DNA of 64,000 nucleotides from Tamarix chinensis (GCA_030549775.1 CM060175.1:84224245-84288244); one strand, 5' to 3'. Shown: positions 1-13,479, numbered from the stretch's first letter. Numbers and translations: made by a program. Notes: generated by a model not told the origin, from the sequence alone.

Positions 1-516
1 GTGCTCAATCACTTGCCCATAAAAATTTCATTTTTGAGCAATGTGGGATTTTGAAAATGTGCCCCGAGAATGTACCAGATGGATTCTGAATATGCAAGCA
101 TGTAAAGCATGACTATGCAAACAATATGTCCCTAAATTATGCAGTGATGGCTGATGCCACTGATTGTCAAAGGAAATGCTGATTAGATAGCTTTATATAT
201 AGAAGTGAGTAATATTATTTAGAGTTCTAGCCCTAATTCAACCAGTATTATCAGTGGCATAGTTTGGGAAGTTGATACAAGACAACACAAGATCTATTAG
301 CAGTCACAGTTTTTAACAGCAAAGGAAGTCAGACCCAGCAGCATAAGGAGGACTGCCCCCTTTAGGTTCCCTGGATCAACGGGTCTTGCAGAATACCAAA
401 ATAGACTTAACCAATAATAGATTGGGAGATCAGCGACACAAAATACTTCTGAAATCAGCAGGCATACATTCCTTCTATAAATTGTTGCCAAAAAATGCCT
501 GGATAAAAGCACTCAC
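1..516 (-). other. Intron 4 (partial) of the DUF3755 gene
   Basis: The donor GTGAGT lies at 516-511 on the minus strand. The rest, to the left edge, is AT-rich with no coding continuation, so the next exon is outside the window. Confidence 0.7.
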
Positions 517-3500
517 CTTTGTATGAGATGCCATCATCATTATCTAAGGAAACTGTTGGAGGCAGAGCATAGGGCTGGCCGCCAGATTCGCTGGGTAAAT
601 AAGAGGTCTTTGTTGAAGGATCACTGACCTTTTCCTGAAAAATCAATACAGAAACATGAGTTAATTAAGCATCAAAGCCAATTAACTTCACAAGAGTTTT
701 AAGTATCATTGGGTTGGTGACAGGTACGACTTGCGAGAGATTATATCAGAATATTAATTCAGACCATGCATAGTTCTCCAACCACTTCATAAGTGCAATG
801 AAACAATAGGACAGTGAATGAGTTATTTGTCCAAATGTCCTAAAAAGTTCCAATTTTCATCAAAATTGTAACCTAAACTACTCTGAATAAATAGTTTTCA
901 GAATCAAACAAAGAAGCTATAATAGTTGATACTTTGAAATGTACTATTCAATAAGCAGGAACTATTTTTTTTAACTCCATCGCATGATCATTATTGCATT
1001 TATGTGATCATGCATCATTGCTATATTTGAGGAGCACGAAGCTGGTCTATTAAAGATGTACCAAACATTTATTGTTGACCCATGTATCAATTGCGGTTGC
1101 TGATAAAAGGAGGCCTTGCCATTAGGCTCATCGTCCACTTTCTTAGTGAGAAGTCATCCAATTGAGAGCTTGTTAGACTCTGAAGAAAAGGCATTCTCAA
1201 GCCTAGTTATAGGTAAGCAGATTTCAAAATTCCAACAAAGAGTGTGTAAGTTATCTCACTTGTGAAACCAGTTGAAATCAATCCACATAAATGATTATAA
1301 GTCATTGCAACCTCTTAATCACATAGTGGAAGTATTGGAGTAGGACTATAGTGCCATGATTTTACCCTTTTTGAGTGTTTCCCCATTAAAACCTTCTTCT
1401 CCTGATTATCTATAATTTGCATTTTCATATTGCTTAATCTTGCTCACATAAAATCAAAAACACTATTAATCCTATCAAAAACTATAAATATGAGCATTTT
1501 CATAGTTAGTTCCACAAACAGCATGAACCTTGTAACTTCATCATGTGACCCTCAATGGACGAAAAATTGGCATAGGATAGACACATAAGAGAATTGAAAG
1601 AGTATCTGCCCGCAAATCCAACATGCCTCAATCACTTTCAACAAGTACAGGCTTACAAATTCACAATACATCTCAATCAGCGCTGCTTAATCAACACCAA
1701 CATGAATATATGCACTGACAATCAAAATAGAACACAATAATCAGGAATCCATGGCATATCAGCTCGAAAGTGTCCTACTGATAGATCATGTACACTCAAC
1801 CTAAATGCAATAAGTGTGATAGAAGAAGCATGTAGCATCTCCTAGAAATACAACTGACAGTTCAAAGCTGAATCCCAATCGATAACTGAAAGACTACTAT
1901 GTTAACTTTCATTCTCACAATCACAAAAGGGGAGAAAAAGCTGAGACAAACAACCCATGCAGGTTAGAGACAGCAATATAAAGGTTGGCGCAATGCGTTC
2001 TTCCACCGTTCCACTTCCTTCCCTTCACGCACATGTATGCTTTATTTTCTTTAATACATACGAGAAACGAACTCTTGATGACTTTCGTAAGGTGTTTCTA
2101 GGCCCACATTTCTTTTTATTAGAAGGATGATACACACAAATGAAGTCAAAGGTTTAGCATTCAATGCGTCGAGGATATGATCAAGAAAAGGATAACAAAG
2201 AAACAACATCACGATCGACTTACCTTTTTATCTTTGGATTTCCTTGTATGATCCTCTTTCCTCCTCTTGCTAACCTCCTTTTTCTGAAACAATTTTGTAG
2301 TGACATCAGAGAAAAATAAAAAATAGTTGAACAAGATTGAATGACTAGGCCATGCATTTACATGTTTTTGACATTAATAGCTGTCGAAAGTGTAAGAAAT
2401 TATAGTTGTATTGCATCTTGCAAGTTAGTTGACTAGTTTAAATATGATATAATGGAAGAACCTGGCTTATCCAATAGAATATATACACCTTTATAAGTTA
2501 CCTCTTAATCATAGGTACCATATTTTTCTACAACACCTAAAAAGTTTAGCATATTAACAGTGTCTTGCATGCGGGATCACATATACGTGGAAAGAGTGCA
2601 TATATCAAACTATATTATGTGCATTATCAACTCGTTCTTATATAGATAAATATTCCATCAGTTATCATATGAATTGACTAATACAAACAGTTGAAGGATA
2701 ACCAAAAGGAGGGATAGATTAATAGCGTCTAATTAAATATGACGACAACTGCAACTTTGAGATCTTGAAGGCTTAGAGGCCTAGATAAATTGTTTCCCAA
2801 GTCCATCAACTGATAGTCAGGTTTTTGTGCTAATATGTAGTAGGCTTGTTCAGAATTAGCAACTGTCTGACCATAAATGGAGCGAAATAAAGAATTCTAA
2901 TGTAGGACATTGCAAGGCTAATCATTCTCAAAATATCTAACTCTGGAGTTCAGTAACCATGGTTCTCAGTCCTGTAACAGAAAAGGAAAGGCATTGCTGC
3001 AACACCCTCAAATGATCAACTTATGAAGCCGGTCTAAGTGAAGCCAGAAAACCTCCACAAGGTGGACATAAAGAAGCAAAAAAAAAAATGGCAAGAACAG
3101 GATCAACACAATAAAGCTCCTAAAAAACATGATCCTCTGAGGCACAGAAAGCATAATAGAACCACTCCCATTACAGAATGAAAAATAAAGAATGGAGATA
3201 ATACATAAACAAAATAAAGCTCGGAGTGGAACATTGACTAAGTTTGTAGACCAAGGCCATGATCTCACAAACAGCAGAATTTTGGTCAGGAAACTCAGCG
3301 ACTGTTACAGCCTTGACAGAATTAGTTCATTTTTTCTTACCTTTCGGTGGTGAAAAGAAAAACAAAAAGAGGGAAGATGGAGGAAATCTGCTCAACAAGT
3401 TAATAAATATATAACGAGAAGGAAAAGAAAAGGGGCCATTCACTAAGGTAGTGGGCAGAAACTTTTCCTCTCACTGTGTTTCTGTAGCAAGATATGAGCC

Positions 3501-5309
3501 CGGCTAGCTATTTTGTAACAGTAGCAGAAAAGTGGGTGCACCACTTTCCTCCTTGATAGGAAGCAATTCACTTCCTGCTAATTTAAACAAGCAGATCTAA
3601 CAGGCTTGGTCTGAATCATAGATGAGGTCCAAGGAATTCTTCCAGATATGTGAAGCCCTTAAACCCTAAAGTGGATATAGAAACTGTGACAGTTGTACCA
3701 GCTGAATGGGGCATGGATAAAAGACATGCAAAATACCATCATGTCAACCACGAAAACAAGTATTCAAACAGCTTACAGCCTTACAGAAACACAGGCTTAC
3801 TCTAAAAGCCAACAAGTATCGGGACTCCCACCCCAGCAGATAAAGGATATTAAGTTGCCAAAACACATGAAACTAGACTATATCAACTAACAAATCATAT
3901 GATTGGAACTTGGAAGGGGTCTTAAGTATCAACCACATGAAACTAGACTATATAAGAAATCATAAGGAGTCTGCAGGAGCTTACATTCATCCATCTACAA
4001 CGCAGTGCCACATCCCGGACAGTCTTATCTGGTAGATCCATGGCAATCTTTGCATAACGAACAACATTTTTTTCCGAGGCATACCTGCAATGAATATCAT
4101 CAGCATTTGTATATCTGTTGAATAATATCTTCTTGCCACACACCTAGCAAGCTCCCCGAAGGAAGGAGATCCAGTTGCAATGAAATAAGCATTCACGCAT
4201 AACTAACTAAAAAAGTATGCCGACTTCAAACTAGACTTTAAAGATATAACAAGATTCAATTTAGAAATTTAAAAAGCTATTCTTTAGTTCACTGGCAAAC
4301 AAAATAGGTCTGTACCCAATCCCAAGAGCAGACTCTACAAGCATGTTGAGCATCAAAAGGTTCCACTAAGCTGGTTACTTACAGCCATCAACAACGTCAT
4401 GCAAGCGGAATTTCCTAGATTCAGTGGTTTACGTTGGTGTTGGGTCACTGGGTTGTATTATGCCGTTTGCACTCATTCACAAACTGAAACAGAAAATATT
4501 AAGCTGGGCAAAGCTGCCTCACAAAAATGATTGGGGCAAAGGAGGCCTGGTGGTGGCTAATAGCCTAATCAGCCACAACTTTCGATAGCCTTGATAGTTA
4601 ATTTTAATATCACACTGAATATCTAGGATGGATACGTTAGAGACCAAAAAAAAAATAATTCATTGCATAAATCTATTCAAATGTAACAGGAATATCAAAA
4701 GTACACATGAATCGCCTTTTTAATTTACATTCAGGATGCTTAGTTGCTACTTAAAGCAGACAAAAACGGTCCGAACGCACCGGGATTTACCTTTTCATGG
4801 GGTAATTTGGCACATTAACAAAAATAGAAGCTTCTTAATAAATTAAGCTAATTTGAAAACGAGAACACTGATGGTCGGGGGCGACCCAAAATTCCCTAAC
4901 TCCACTGAGATTATTGAACCGAAGCCCGACTCCAACATAATCTTCAAGCGAATAATATAAGAAACTAGATTTCATCAACTTCCTCCAGCTAAAAAGAACA
5001 AATTAAAGACCAACTGCAAAGCTAGAATTTCAATTCCAAATCCGAAATTCAGCTTCATCAATGAATAACCAGTAAAACTAATTATGAATTGGCGATTAAA
5101 ACTCACTTGGTGAGTCCATCTTCCAAGATTTGTTGCTCTTCAACACTCCAATCCGTAGAAATACCTGGATTATGCTTCATCACCGCGGCTGTGGCTGAAT
5201 TATCAGGCACCGCGCCAGAATTGCCATTACTGGGGTTTGAGATGGCGGTGACACCGTTAAAAGAGGACTGCTCTGGCTGATTTCCAGATGGATTTGCACT
5301 AGCTGCCAT
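517..5309 (-). CDS. SANT/Myb-like DUF3755 protein gene, 5' part (four exons, continues off the left edge)
   Basis: Coding exons read on the minus strand: 5309-5107, 4084-3985, 2283-2224 and 634-517. All have GT donors and AG acceptors, and the reading frame is kept throughout (67 codons +2, 1+33 codons, 20 codons, 39 codons +1). The product begins MAASANPSGNQPEQ. A Ser/Asn-rich N-terminus is followed by a SANT/Myb-like segment from about residue 49 (DWSVEEQQILEDGL, then YASEKNVVRYAKIAM and DVALRCRWMN). Next come a basic nuclear-localisation-like stretch (KKEVSKRRKEDHTRKSKDKK) and a segment ending DNDDGISYK. This order matches, from memory, the plant DUF3755/homeodomain-like family (Arabidopsis At3g07565). 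The family's C-terminal domain should lie in exons left of position 1. A nuclear chromatin-associated role is inferred from the SANT fold and has not been shown. The start is the first ATG upstream of the conserved segment. The 159 codons visible show no stops or frameshifts, so the gene is probably functional. Confidence 0.87.
635..2223 (-). other. Intron 3 of the DUF3755 gene
   Basis: A 1.6 kb AT-rich intron between donor GTAAGT next to 2224 and acceptor TTTCAG next to 634. I see no embedded gene or recognisable transposon. Confidence 0.75.
2284..3984 (-). other. Intron 2 of the DUF3755 gene
   Basis: A 1.7 kb intron bounded by donor GTAAGC next to 3985 and acceptor TTTCAG next to 2283. Short open frames inside it (for example 3008-3268 and 3693-3890) show no family similarity and I do not treat them as genes. 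Confidence 0.75.
4085..5106 (-). other. Intron 1 of the DUF3755 gene
   Basis: A 1.0 kb intron with donor GTGAGT at 5106-5101 and acceptor TTGCAG next to 4084. It splits the SANT-like domain between the codons for Thr67 and Lys68. Confidence 0.75.
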
Positions 5310-5625
5310 CTATCCAATCAAAAGTATTCTATATACAGTTAAGAAACCTCAAGAGCTAGGCTTCCCGCCATATGATTCAATCCCCAAACGATGAATTGTT
5401 CAAAAAACGATTTGCGAGAACAAGAAGATTCGAGACGGTAACTTCTTTTGTTCGATAGATATGGCGTAATTCGGAGAGAGAGAGAAGGGAGCACGGAGAG
5501 AGATGAGCACGAGGAGGCAAGAAAGAGATACCGAATTTCACAGAGGGACAAATTCAAAAGGTCTTGAGAAAGCAAGAAGAATTTGTACGGAAGCGAAGCC
5601 TGAATTATATCGCACACTCGGGTCG
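5310..5625 (-). promoter_or_regulatory. 5' leader and core promoter of the DUF3755 gene
   Basis: On the minus strand a GATATAATTCA TATA-like element lies at about 5611-5601. It is followed by a pyrimidine-rich leader with a CT-repeat (complement of the gagagagagagaaggg near 5475) leading to the ATG at 5309. The placement is by pattern only; the transcription start was not observed. Confidence 0.4.
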
Positions 5626-5639
5626 GTCCGTCCTGCGGG

Positions 5640-7454
5640 TCCTTGGTGATACGTCATACGTGGTTGCCAGGTCGGTTAACGAATGACATGTTGGACCGCC
5701 ATATGTTGTGTCGGTTATGGTTAATTATCCTAGATTTTCATACATCAAGCCCTTACTCATATAATATGCGCAATAATTTAGTATATTTGTATATTACTAA
5801 AAAAAAAAAACTACACTACCATACAAATTGAAATGGTAGTAGAAATGAGAAAAATAAGAACTAAATTTAAGCTAACTATTATTGTTATAGATATAAATGT
5901 ATAATTTATGGATTTTTTTTTGTAATTGATTTTGATTTTATGAAAATTCTGATTTCTTAATTTTGAAAATCAAAAAAATAATGGAATTGATTAAAATGAT
6001 ACTTGGTAAATTTCAATATCTTAAGCCTTACGCTCCACGTGTGCATTGAAGTGGATTTTCGTAAATTTATAAAAGAGAGCTAAAAATAACACACGTGATA
6101 AATACTATAACTAAAATAATATCAGTCATAAAATAAGTATTCATGATTTTTAAAGATAAACTTTAATCATTTATTTTTCTAAATATATAATATATTATAG
6201 TTGTAATGTTTGTATTATTTTATAATGTTATTTTTTTATATAAATTTTTATGGATATATATTAAAAAATATTAATGACATAAATTTATTCTTAAAATACA
6301 CAAAAAATTCCTTTTCGAAATGTATAATTTATAAATTTTACAGCCAAAACTATTTTATTTATTTTTGAGGAACTACACTAATAGCATAAACCTTAATTAT
6401 TTTGATTGTGTGACTTGTGTGCGTGCTCTGCTTGAAGTCATTATCTCTTTTCTTGCATGCATACTTTGCTCGAAGTCATTATCTCTTTTCTTTGGGAGGA
6501 TACGTGTTTTATGTTTGTTGATTTATAAGGAAAAAAATTGACAATTATAATTAGAGGTACGTGACAATGCTGAAGATTAAAGAAGTATAGTTAGGTTTTA
6601 GTGGGAAATAGAGGAGTGTCATCATTATATAGTACCTAAAAGATTTACTCGATCATAAATGAGGAAGAGGAAAACTAGGAATAATTTTAGGTTTAAAATT
6701 TATTAGTGGGGAAGTTATGAAGAAGTGTTTTATTTTTTAAAGGAAGTTATTAAGAAGTGTTGGCTTAACTAGTAGCATAGATAATCATCATCTACTCAAT
6801 ATGTGATGTTAACTCTCTTCTCTCTTAATAAAAAAAATAAAAAAAATTTAACTCTCTTATACTTCATATAGACGAACTTTATGTATTAGGGCATGTAATC
6901 AATTTTACTTTTTTTTATTTATCCTTTACGCCATGTTACTTGGATATGATAATCCATATGTATACCTTAATATTTTTCTCGTTACATGTCATTTTAATAC
7001 ACTTTATGAGGTATATTTAATTATGTAATAAAATAAAATAAATATACAAATTAATATTTGACAAAAAAAGGTGTGAATTAATAGTTGATAAAAAAGCCAA
7101 AATATGTGATCTAATAGCTGATGGAAAAAGTCAATACCTGAATAGGCATAAATAAAACAATAATTACTTGATTTTGTTTTCTTCGTGGTTAGATTATGTC
7201 TTTGATTAGTTTTTAGTTATTTAGATAAAAATATTCAACTTTTTTTTTTGATTATTTACTACATAGCATTGTCTATGATATGTGTGAATATTCTAGTCAT
7301 TATTTCATATACACTTTCTACATGTAAGGCAGGGCATGACATGATCTAGTAAAAAATGTTTATTATTTCAGTTTTGCATGTGTGTATGAGTAAATAATAC
7401 AAAAGACTAAATTGCAACACTAGCTAAGTATATGTTTTTTATACACCCTACTAT
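5640..7454. other. AT-rich intergenic region
   Basis: No gene is recognised. It contains short direct repeats, such as two copies of gaagtcattatctcttttct at about 6435-6495, and poly-A/T tracts. Confidence 0.6.
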
Positions 7455-8515
7455 AGGTTATTTTCAAATCAAATAGTCAAGTCCAAAGTGTTAGCCCAGG
7501 CCTACTACGCCTAGATATTTGGCTCAATCCCAACTCACAAGCCCAACTTATATATGAGATTAAGCTCTCAAGAATCAAACCATGATATAGGACCTTAGAG
7601 ACATTTAGATTAGTTGATAACATGTGTGCTGACCCTTTACTATAGATAATTTGCATGCGATCTCCTCTCCCATTCACCTCTTATTATATTCCATCCACAT
7701 AAATATGGGGTCTCACTTCTCATTTCCCATCACCCCTCGTTCACAACACATAATAACACTCTCTTTTGCTCTCACCTCTCTATACTTTCCCCCTCTCTAG
7801 CACCCACCTCCCTAAGTCCTTCATTTAGCAATCATGCAATAACAACATACGTTGTTTGTAGGGATTCTTACAAAAATTCATGTTCTCCCCTTGCCACATG
7901 AACAACTCATCCCACCTCCTTAGGTTGGGCTTTCACCTCAGTCACATTATGTCAGCTCAGTTAAAGTCATAAATAATAATAATAATCCCATCACCCCTCC
8001 TTAGGTCTAATTGCTCCCTGTTCCATATGAAGAGCTTGTTGGCCCCTATTGCATCCTGTTGGACATCCCATCGACCATAAACTGTCAGGTTGGTCATACC
8101 ACCTTGATGCATTGACTCCACAGGTGATGCTTCTTGTTGTTGCATAATTTCTAACTGAGGGACTTAGGGGGTTGAATGCTAGAGATGGATAAAGTACAAA
8201 GAGATAAAAGCAAAATAGATATTGTTATTATGTGTTGTGAATGATGGCTGAGGGTAAATGAGAAGTGACACCCCAATTTATAGGGACGGAGTACAAGAAG
8301 AGGTGAAGGGGAGAGGAGATCCTATACAAACCACTCATGATAAGGGACTAATGGGCATGGTTATCAACTAATATAAGGACCTCTAATGTCCTATATCATG
8401 GGCTGAGCTTTGGGAGCTTAGTTTTTGGGCTTATGAGCTAAGCTTGAGCTAGCTATCTAGGCTTAGTGGGTTTGGGATAACTCTCTAGGCTCAATATTTT
8501 GGTTTGAAAATCACT
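7455..8515. mobile_element. Long inverted-repeat element with inward-facing TATA boxes
   Basis: Positions 7455-7850 are an imperfect reverse complement of 8125-8515, separated by a loop of about 275 bp. Matching blocks include ttcacaacacataataaca near 7740 against tgttattatgtgttgtgaa near 8230. Other matching blocks are the atgatatagga stretch, the gatctcctctcc stretch and the cacttctcattt stretch. Both arms have a TATA-like element facing the loop: cataaatatgggg on the plus strand near 7698, and CTATAAATTGGGG on the minus strand near 8283. Long terminal inverted repeats holding promoters are typical of Mutator-like and foldback transposons. I could not assign a target-site duplication, so the class is an inference. 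Confidence 0.6.
7957..8145 (-). other. Short open frame inside the inverted-repeat element
   Basis: A 62-codon frame starting MQQQEASPVESMHQGG lies about 140 bp downstream of the minus-strand TATA box of the right arm. That position would suit a transposon-borne coding start. No domain or catalytic motif is visible and I do not recognise it. It may be the truncated first exon of an ancestral autonomous element, or chance. Confidence 0.2.
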
Positions 8516-9552
8516 CATTTCACTACTCCCTTCACAAATCAACCCATCATGTCCAATAGTCTCCGAGGTTAGCCTTTAAATCCAGTTAGTTTGTGGCTAG
8601 CCTCTGGAGTTGGCTTCATGTAGGAGGGATTCAAGTGTCAGAATATGAGGGCCATTGGGAGGGTAAAGAGACATAACCCAAGGGCCATTAGGAGGGTAGA
8701 GTTTGAAATTCAGAGCCCACTCTCTTACAAAATAATCTATAATAAATAATACAAATGTGACCACAACTCCATTACAATATAATCATAGAGAATGGGGTCA
8801 ACCTATGGTCTAATTCCCTTACAAAACAACTAAAAACCCACTACGAAGAAAAGGATCATGGATCCCTTAAAAAATTGATACAAATAATGGAGCCAACCCC
8901 TAGTCCGACTCCCTTAAAAAATGGTTATAATGAAGTGATGTCCCTAGTTGTTAGTGTATCCGAGTGATGGCTTATAATTCCTAGTCATCAAGAAATAAAC
9001 TAAGAGTGCGTAAATAATGTCATTATATAGAGAAGATTATTATTCAAATCAATAGCAATGTAATATTTAATTATGATGGCTTTGAAGATTATGTTGAGCC
9101 ACTTCCCTTTACATCAGTACATCTAAGCATTTCTAATCAAGGTCGACAATTTTGACGATGATCTTAAGACCATTAAAGGGAACAAGATGAGAATCATAGT
9201 AGGCTCTTAATCTCTTTATGGAATTATCTCTTTAACACCCCTAAGACATATACTACTCTCATAAACTAAATAGAGGGTATAAGAGAATCTTGTAAAAGCT
9301 AAGGCATTATTACAACATCTCTAAGGTGATTTCATGAGTCTTCAATCTATCTTAAATATCATAAAAGCTAAGGATTTTATTGTGTTGAGGTGTTGTGATA
9401 CTTTGGTTGTGGCTAACCAAAGTATGGTTTGATCCAGTAGTCATTGGTTTATTAAATAAAATAGACCAACCAAACCCCTTAATAATAGTCTTAGTGGGAT
9501 TGACACACCAACCGAGGAACATACCATGGTGTCTAGGCTTAGTAGATAAAAA
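8516..9552. other. Unassigned intergenic DNA
   Basis: About 1 kb of low-GC sequence between the inverted-repeat element and the first long LTR. It has repeated short phrases (for example lines beginning gagccaacccctag and ggggtcaacctatgg near 8800-8900) but no gene or terminal structure that I can identify. Confidence 0.5.
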
Positions 9553-10527
9553 TGTAATGCCCCAAATTTTAGTTAAACTGAAATACCCTAGAATTAATTA
9601 TTTTGAGATATGTCATTAAATAAGGATTTATTGGGAAATTAATTTAATTTATTATTTTATTTGGATTAAGAGGGATTATTTAGGGCAAATTAATAGGATA
9701 TTATAAATATTTTTATAAAGGAGAAAAATTGAGCTTTTTGTTAATTGAAAAGGAGTTAGGAGGAATATTTTTAAAATGGACCTAAATTAGCCTAAAATGG
9801 AGGTTTAATATTTTTATTTAAATATTCTTATTCTGGGTACCCCAAGAAAAATATTCTAAATATTTTATATAAAACCAAAATCCTTAAAATTTTCTTTTTC
9901 CTCTTTTATTCTTTTCTTCTTTTCCTTTTCTTCTTCTTTTTCCGCCGGCTGGGCCTGCCCGCGGCCCAACTTCCTTCCTTCTTCTTCCCCACGGCCCAGC
10001 GCCAGTCGCCCCTCCATCGCAGAAGCGCAACACAGCGTTTCGTCCCTCGATTCACTGAGACGTCGCGTCGCGTTAAGTGGCAATATAACCGTTGCCAAAT
10101 CGGCAACACGACGCACCGTTTTGTCCCTCTATCCACTGAAACTCCACGTTTCATTTAGTAACAATATGACCGTTTCCAAATCGGCCGGCTCCCCCTCCTT
10201 TCCTTTTTCCCTGGACCGCCCGGTCCACCCCGCGCCTGTCTTCTTCCTCCTCGCACCAGGCCTGCAACTCGCAGCCTGCACCGCCGACAGCCACCTACTC
10301 CGTCCGGCCGTCCTCTCCTGCCATCCCCGTCGCTTTCCTTTCCCATTTTGACCCAACCTGCTCGTCCTTCCCTTCACGCGTACTGCCCCCTTTCCTTTTC
10401 CCCACACCGAGCCAAACACACCCTGCAATTCGCAGGGCATGCGCCGGCTGCCACCACCGGTCGGTGACCTGCCGCACCTGCCCCGCATGCCCTCTCCCTC
10501 CTTTGTTGTTTTCCCCCTCCAATTTGC

Positions 10528-10536
10528 CTATAAATA
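10528..10536 (+). promoter_or_regulatory. TATA box of LTR L1
   Basis: CTATAAATA sits between an upstream AT/C-rich region and a C-rich leader. The same element in the same context occurs in L4 (CTATAAAAA, 19671-19679) and L6 (CTATAAATA, minus strand, 41774-41766), which marks the U3/R boundary region of this LTR family. Confidence 0.65.
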
Positions 10537-11210
10537 CCCCCATTAGCAGCCATAGCCAGTCTATTTTTTTTTGAAAAAGCCCCGAAACCTTGCCTCGCCG
10601 CCGCTCAAAAAGTCAAGCTTTCCGCCGCCGCCAGTGATCGCCGCGACAACCGTCGCCCACCGAAACCTTCCCCGCACTTCCCTCTACAAAACCAAACCAC
10701 CGTCACCCCTTGCCTCCCACTACACGTGCCGCCCAGCCGTGCAAAGTCACCACCCCGAACAGCCATCTCTAGCCCTTCGCCGCCCCTCACGCCGCCACCC
10801 TCGCCACAACCAACGCCTCCTCCACCCTCCAAAACGTCCAGCAGACCTCCCTCTACCTTCCCATACCTTCATCTTCCCCTGCCTCCCTCTCCTTCTACCT
10901 CCCCCATTTTCCACCAACCTCCACCACCTTCGGCCATCGCGCTGCCACTCCCAGCCACGCCACCACCCTCATTCCACCCCTCTTCACCTGCTGCATCTTC
11001 CTCCACCTCAAACACCCCTCTACCCCCTCTCCTCTAGCCTACACCTTGATCTTTCCACCTCTCTTCCTCCTCCATCGCCGCCGCCGCCGCCCCCGCCACG
11101 CATCGCCGCCGGTCCACCACTGACCTTAGGTGGTTTTCCAACTCCCCCAACCCCTAAAACTATTTTCTATAAGTGTTAGTAAATTTATCTAATATTAATG
11201 ATATTATCCT

Positions 11211-11382
11211 TAATAATATTATTATTATTACTATTATTACTATTATCATTATTATTACTATTATTATTATTACACTCTTAATATTACTATGTATCATCCT
11301 TATTTTCCTAACCTAATTTCAGAGATAGTTAACTAGGGTATATTATTAAAAGGAAACAACTTTAACATTAATATAGTTATCC

Positions 11383-11466
<84 letters not shown>

Positions 11467-11470
11467 TTAT
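11211..11470 (+). repeat. ATT trinucleotide microsatellite in L1
   Basis: An interrupted ATT/ACT-rich tract with a pure ATT run of about 83 bp at 11383-11465. Equivalent tracts lie at the same relative place in L4 (about 20349-20606) and L6 (complement, about 40917-41108). The microsatellite is therefore an ancestral part of the LTR and has expanded separately in each copy. Confidence 0.9.
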
Positions 11471-13479
11471 TCCTATTATTGTTATTACTCTTATTACTAT
11501 CTCTATCACTACTACTAATACTATATATGGCTTATTATCATTATCTTACTACTATATGTGATAGACATTTGAAATCTTATAGTACTATTATCATTGTTAT
11601 TATTATTACTATTAGTATTATTATTTCTATTATTAATGACACTATTATTGTTACTATTACTTAAACCAAAAGTATTTTATTAATATTGTTATTATCACTA
11701 TTAGTACTACCATTATCATTATCCTTATTTCCTTACTAATATTGTTAATGGTAACCTTGTCCATCATTACTTTTATTAATATAAATTTTTAAACCCTTAA
11801 GTTATTATTATCCAAAATATGACCTTTATCGTTATTATCTTTAGGAATAGTAGTACTTTATTGATATTGCAATTATTATATTATTATTCGAATCCTAACA
11901 CTATAGTTAACCTTAGTCTTAAAAAAAATGTTAGGGTTCTAGCACTATAAGCATTAGCATTACTATTATTAGTTTTATTATTATTATTATCACTATTTTA
12001 CCATAGTTAGCATGGATACTATTATTATAAGAATAAAGCTAATGGGTTTAATAATATAAGTGTAACAATAAATATTAAAAATAAACATATTTTGACTAGT
12101 AATATTTAGTACACTATTTTTAAGGTAAAAACCCCAGTTTTTGTATAATACTCTCTTTAATAATAATAATAATCCTAATCTTAGCCTAAAATAAGGGATG
12201 ATGGTACTTTTGAGGGACAGTAATACTTAGTATTTTCCCTTTTATAGGTGAACCTAACCAAAACCCTAACGAGTTGTAAGAGCGTGCTCCAAGCCCGGCG
12301 TCGCTTTATGTAAGGACGAAGCTAAGGCCCTTGTGTGATGTGTGACCTGTATGCTTTGGATGTTGCATATGCCATGCTATGTTGTGTATTATATGATTGT
12401 GGATAACTTGGCTTATGTGTAGCGCAGCTTGGAGTTGAGGTATGTTGTATGTGCTTCCTATGACATGAGCATGATATGTATATATATGTATGTTGTTTAT
12501 GATGTGATATGATATGGCCCTTTAGGACATGTATGTTAGGACAATTGATAATATGAATTGGGAATATAAGGATAACAAGAAAGAAATGGGAAGTGAGTTC
12601 ACTAAGGGGGATATGATGTTGACCTAAGTACCCCATGATCCATGAGAGAAAATTAAAGAGGAAAGGGTGACCAAAATTAACGAGAGATGGGGACCATGCA
12701 TGGGGACCTTACCATTTGCATGGGGACCTTGGGCGATTGCATGGAGTGGCTAAATCTTGCATGGGGGTGAATCTTACGTGAGAAAAGTTGATTTAGGGTG
12801 TAAATAAGAGAACGGGAGAGTTGTGGATTGATTGGAGACTTGGGATGAAAAATAGTACGTAGGTTGGTGCAAGGGTGTATAAGGGACTCGATTAGGGTTT
12901 TGGGAGAAAGTGGAAATCTGGAAAGTACAAATGTAAGAATGATTAAGGAAGGGTGGAGTATGGGTTAAGAGTGAGAATTCATTTATATAAAAGATGAGTA
13001 TGGGTTTTCCATGTGAAAGAAGAGACTTTGGGATGAAAAGAGAGAGGTTACTTGTGGAAGAAGTAAGGTACTAGGGTTTGATGTGGCCAACTAGGGTTTT
13101 GCCGGTCACATGCGAAGTCGAGAGGTAAAGTGATACGCCTTGGGGTTTGACCTAATAAGGATGAGATGTGGGGCGAGGAACAAGTAATGGTAGAGTAAGT
13201 GAGAAGAATTTGGGCCACATAGGTCCAATTAGGGTTTCCAAGGGAAAACCCTAAAGGGTGAGAATAGGCGGGGTCGATGTCATAGGGTGTTGGGCTTAAC
13301 CTACACTCTCAGGAGTTGGTCTTTCATTACGTGTGAGTGCAAGGGGGAATGGATGTCAGGGCGTGGTAAGGGGTGTAGGAGTCTCAAAATATGGGATGGG
13401 ACCTCTTGAGAGAAAATAAGTAGAACATCGATGACATGCATGTCAAGGGTGAAATGTTATCTAATAAGACACGGATAAG

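Noticed and set aside
3008..3268. Small open frames within DUF3755 introns (also 3693-3890 and 5643-5831)
   Set aside because: No similarity to known families, low-complexity translations, and they lie in confirmed introns or in the upstream region.
10571..11179. 202-codon Pro/Ser-rich open frame in L1 (and similar frames at 24109-24777 in L5 and 41779-41246 minus in L6)
   Set aside because: They lie in the C-rich leaders of the LTRs, overlap other equally open frames and differ in sequence and frame between copies. The openness follows from base composition (few A/T, few stops), not from a conserved protein.
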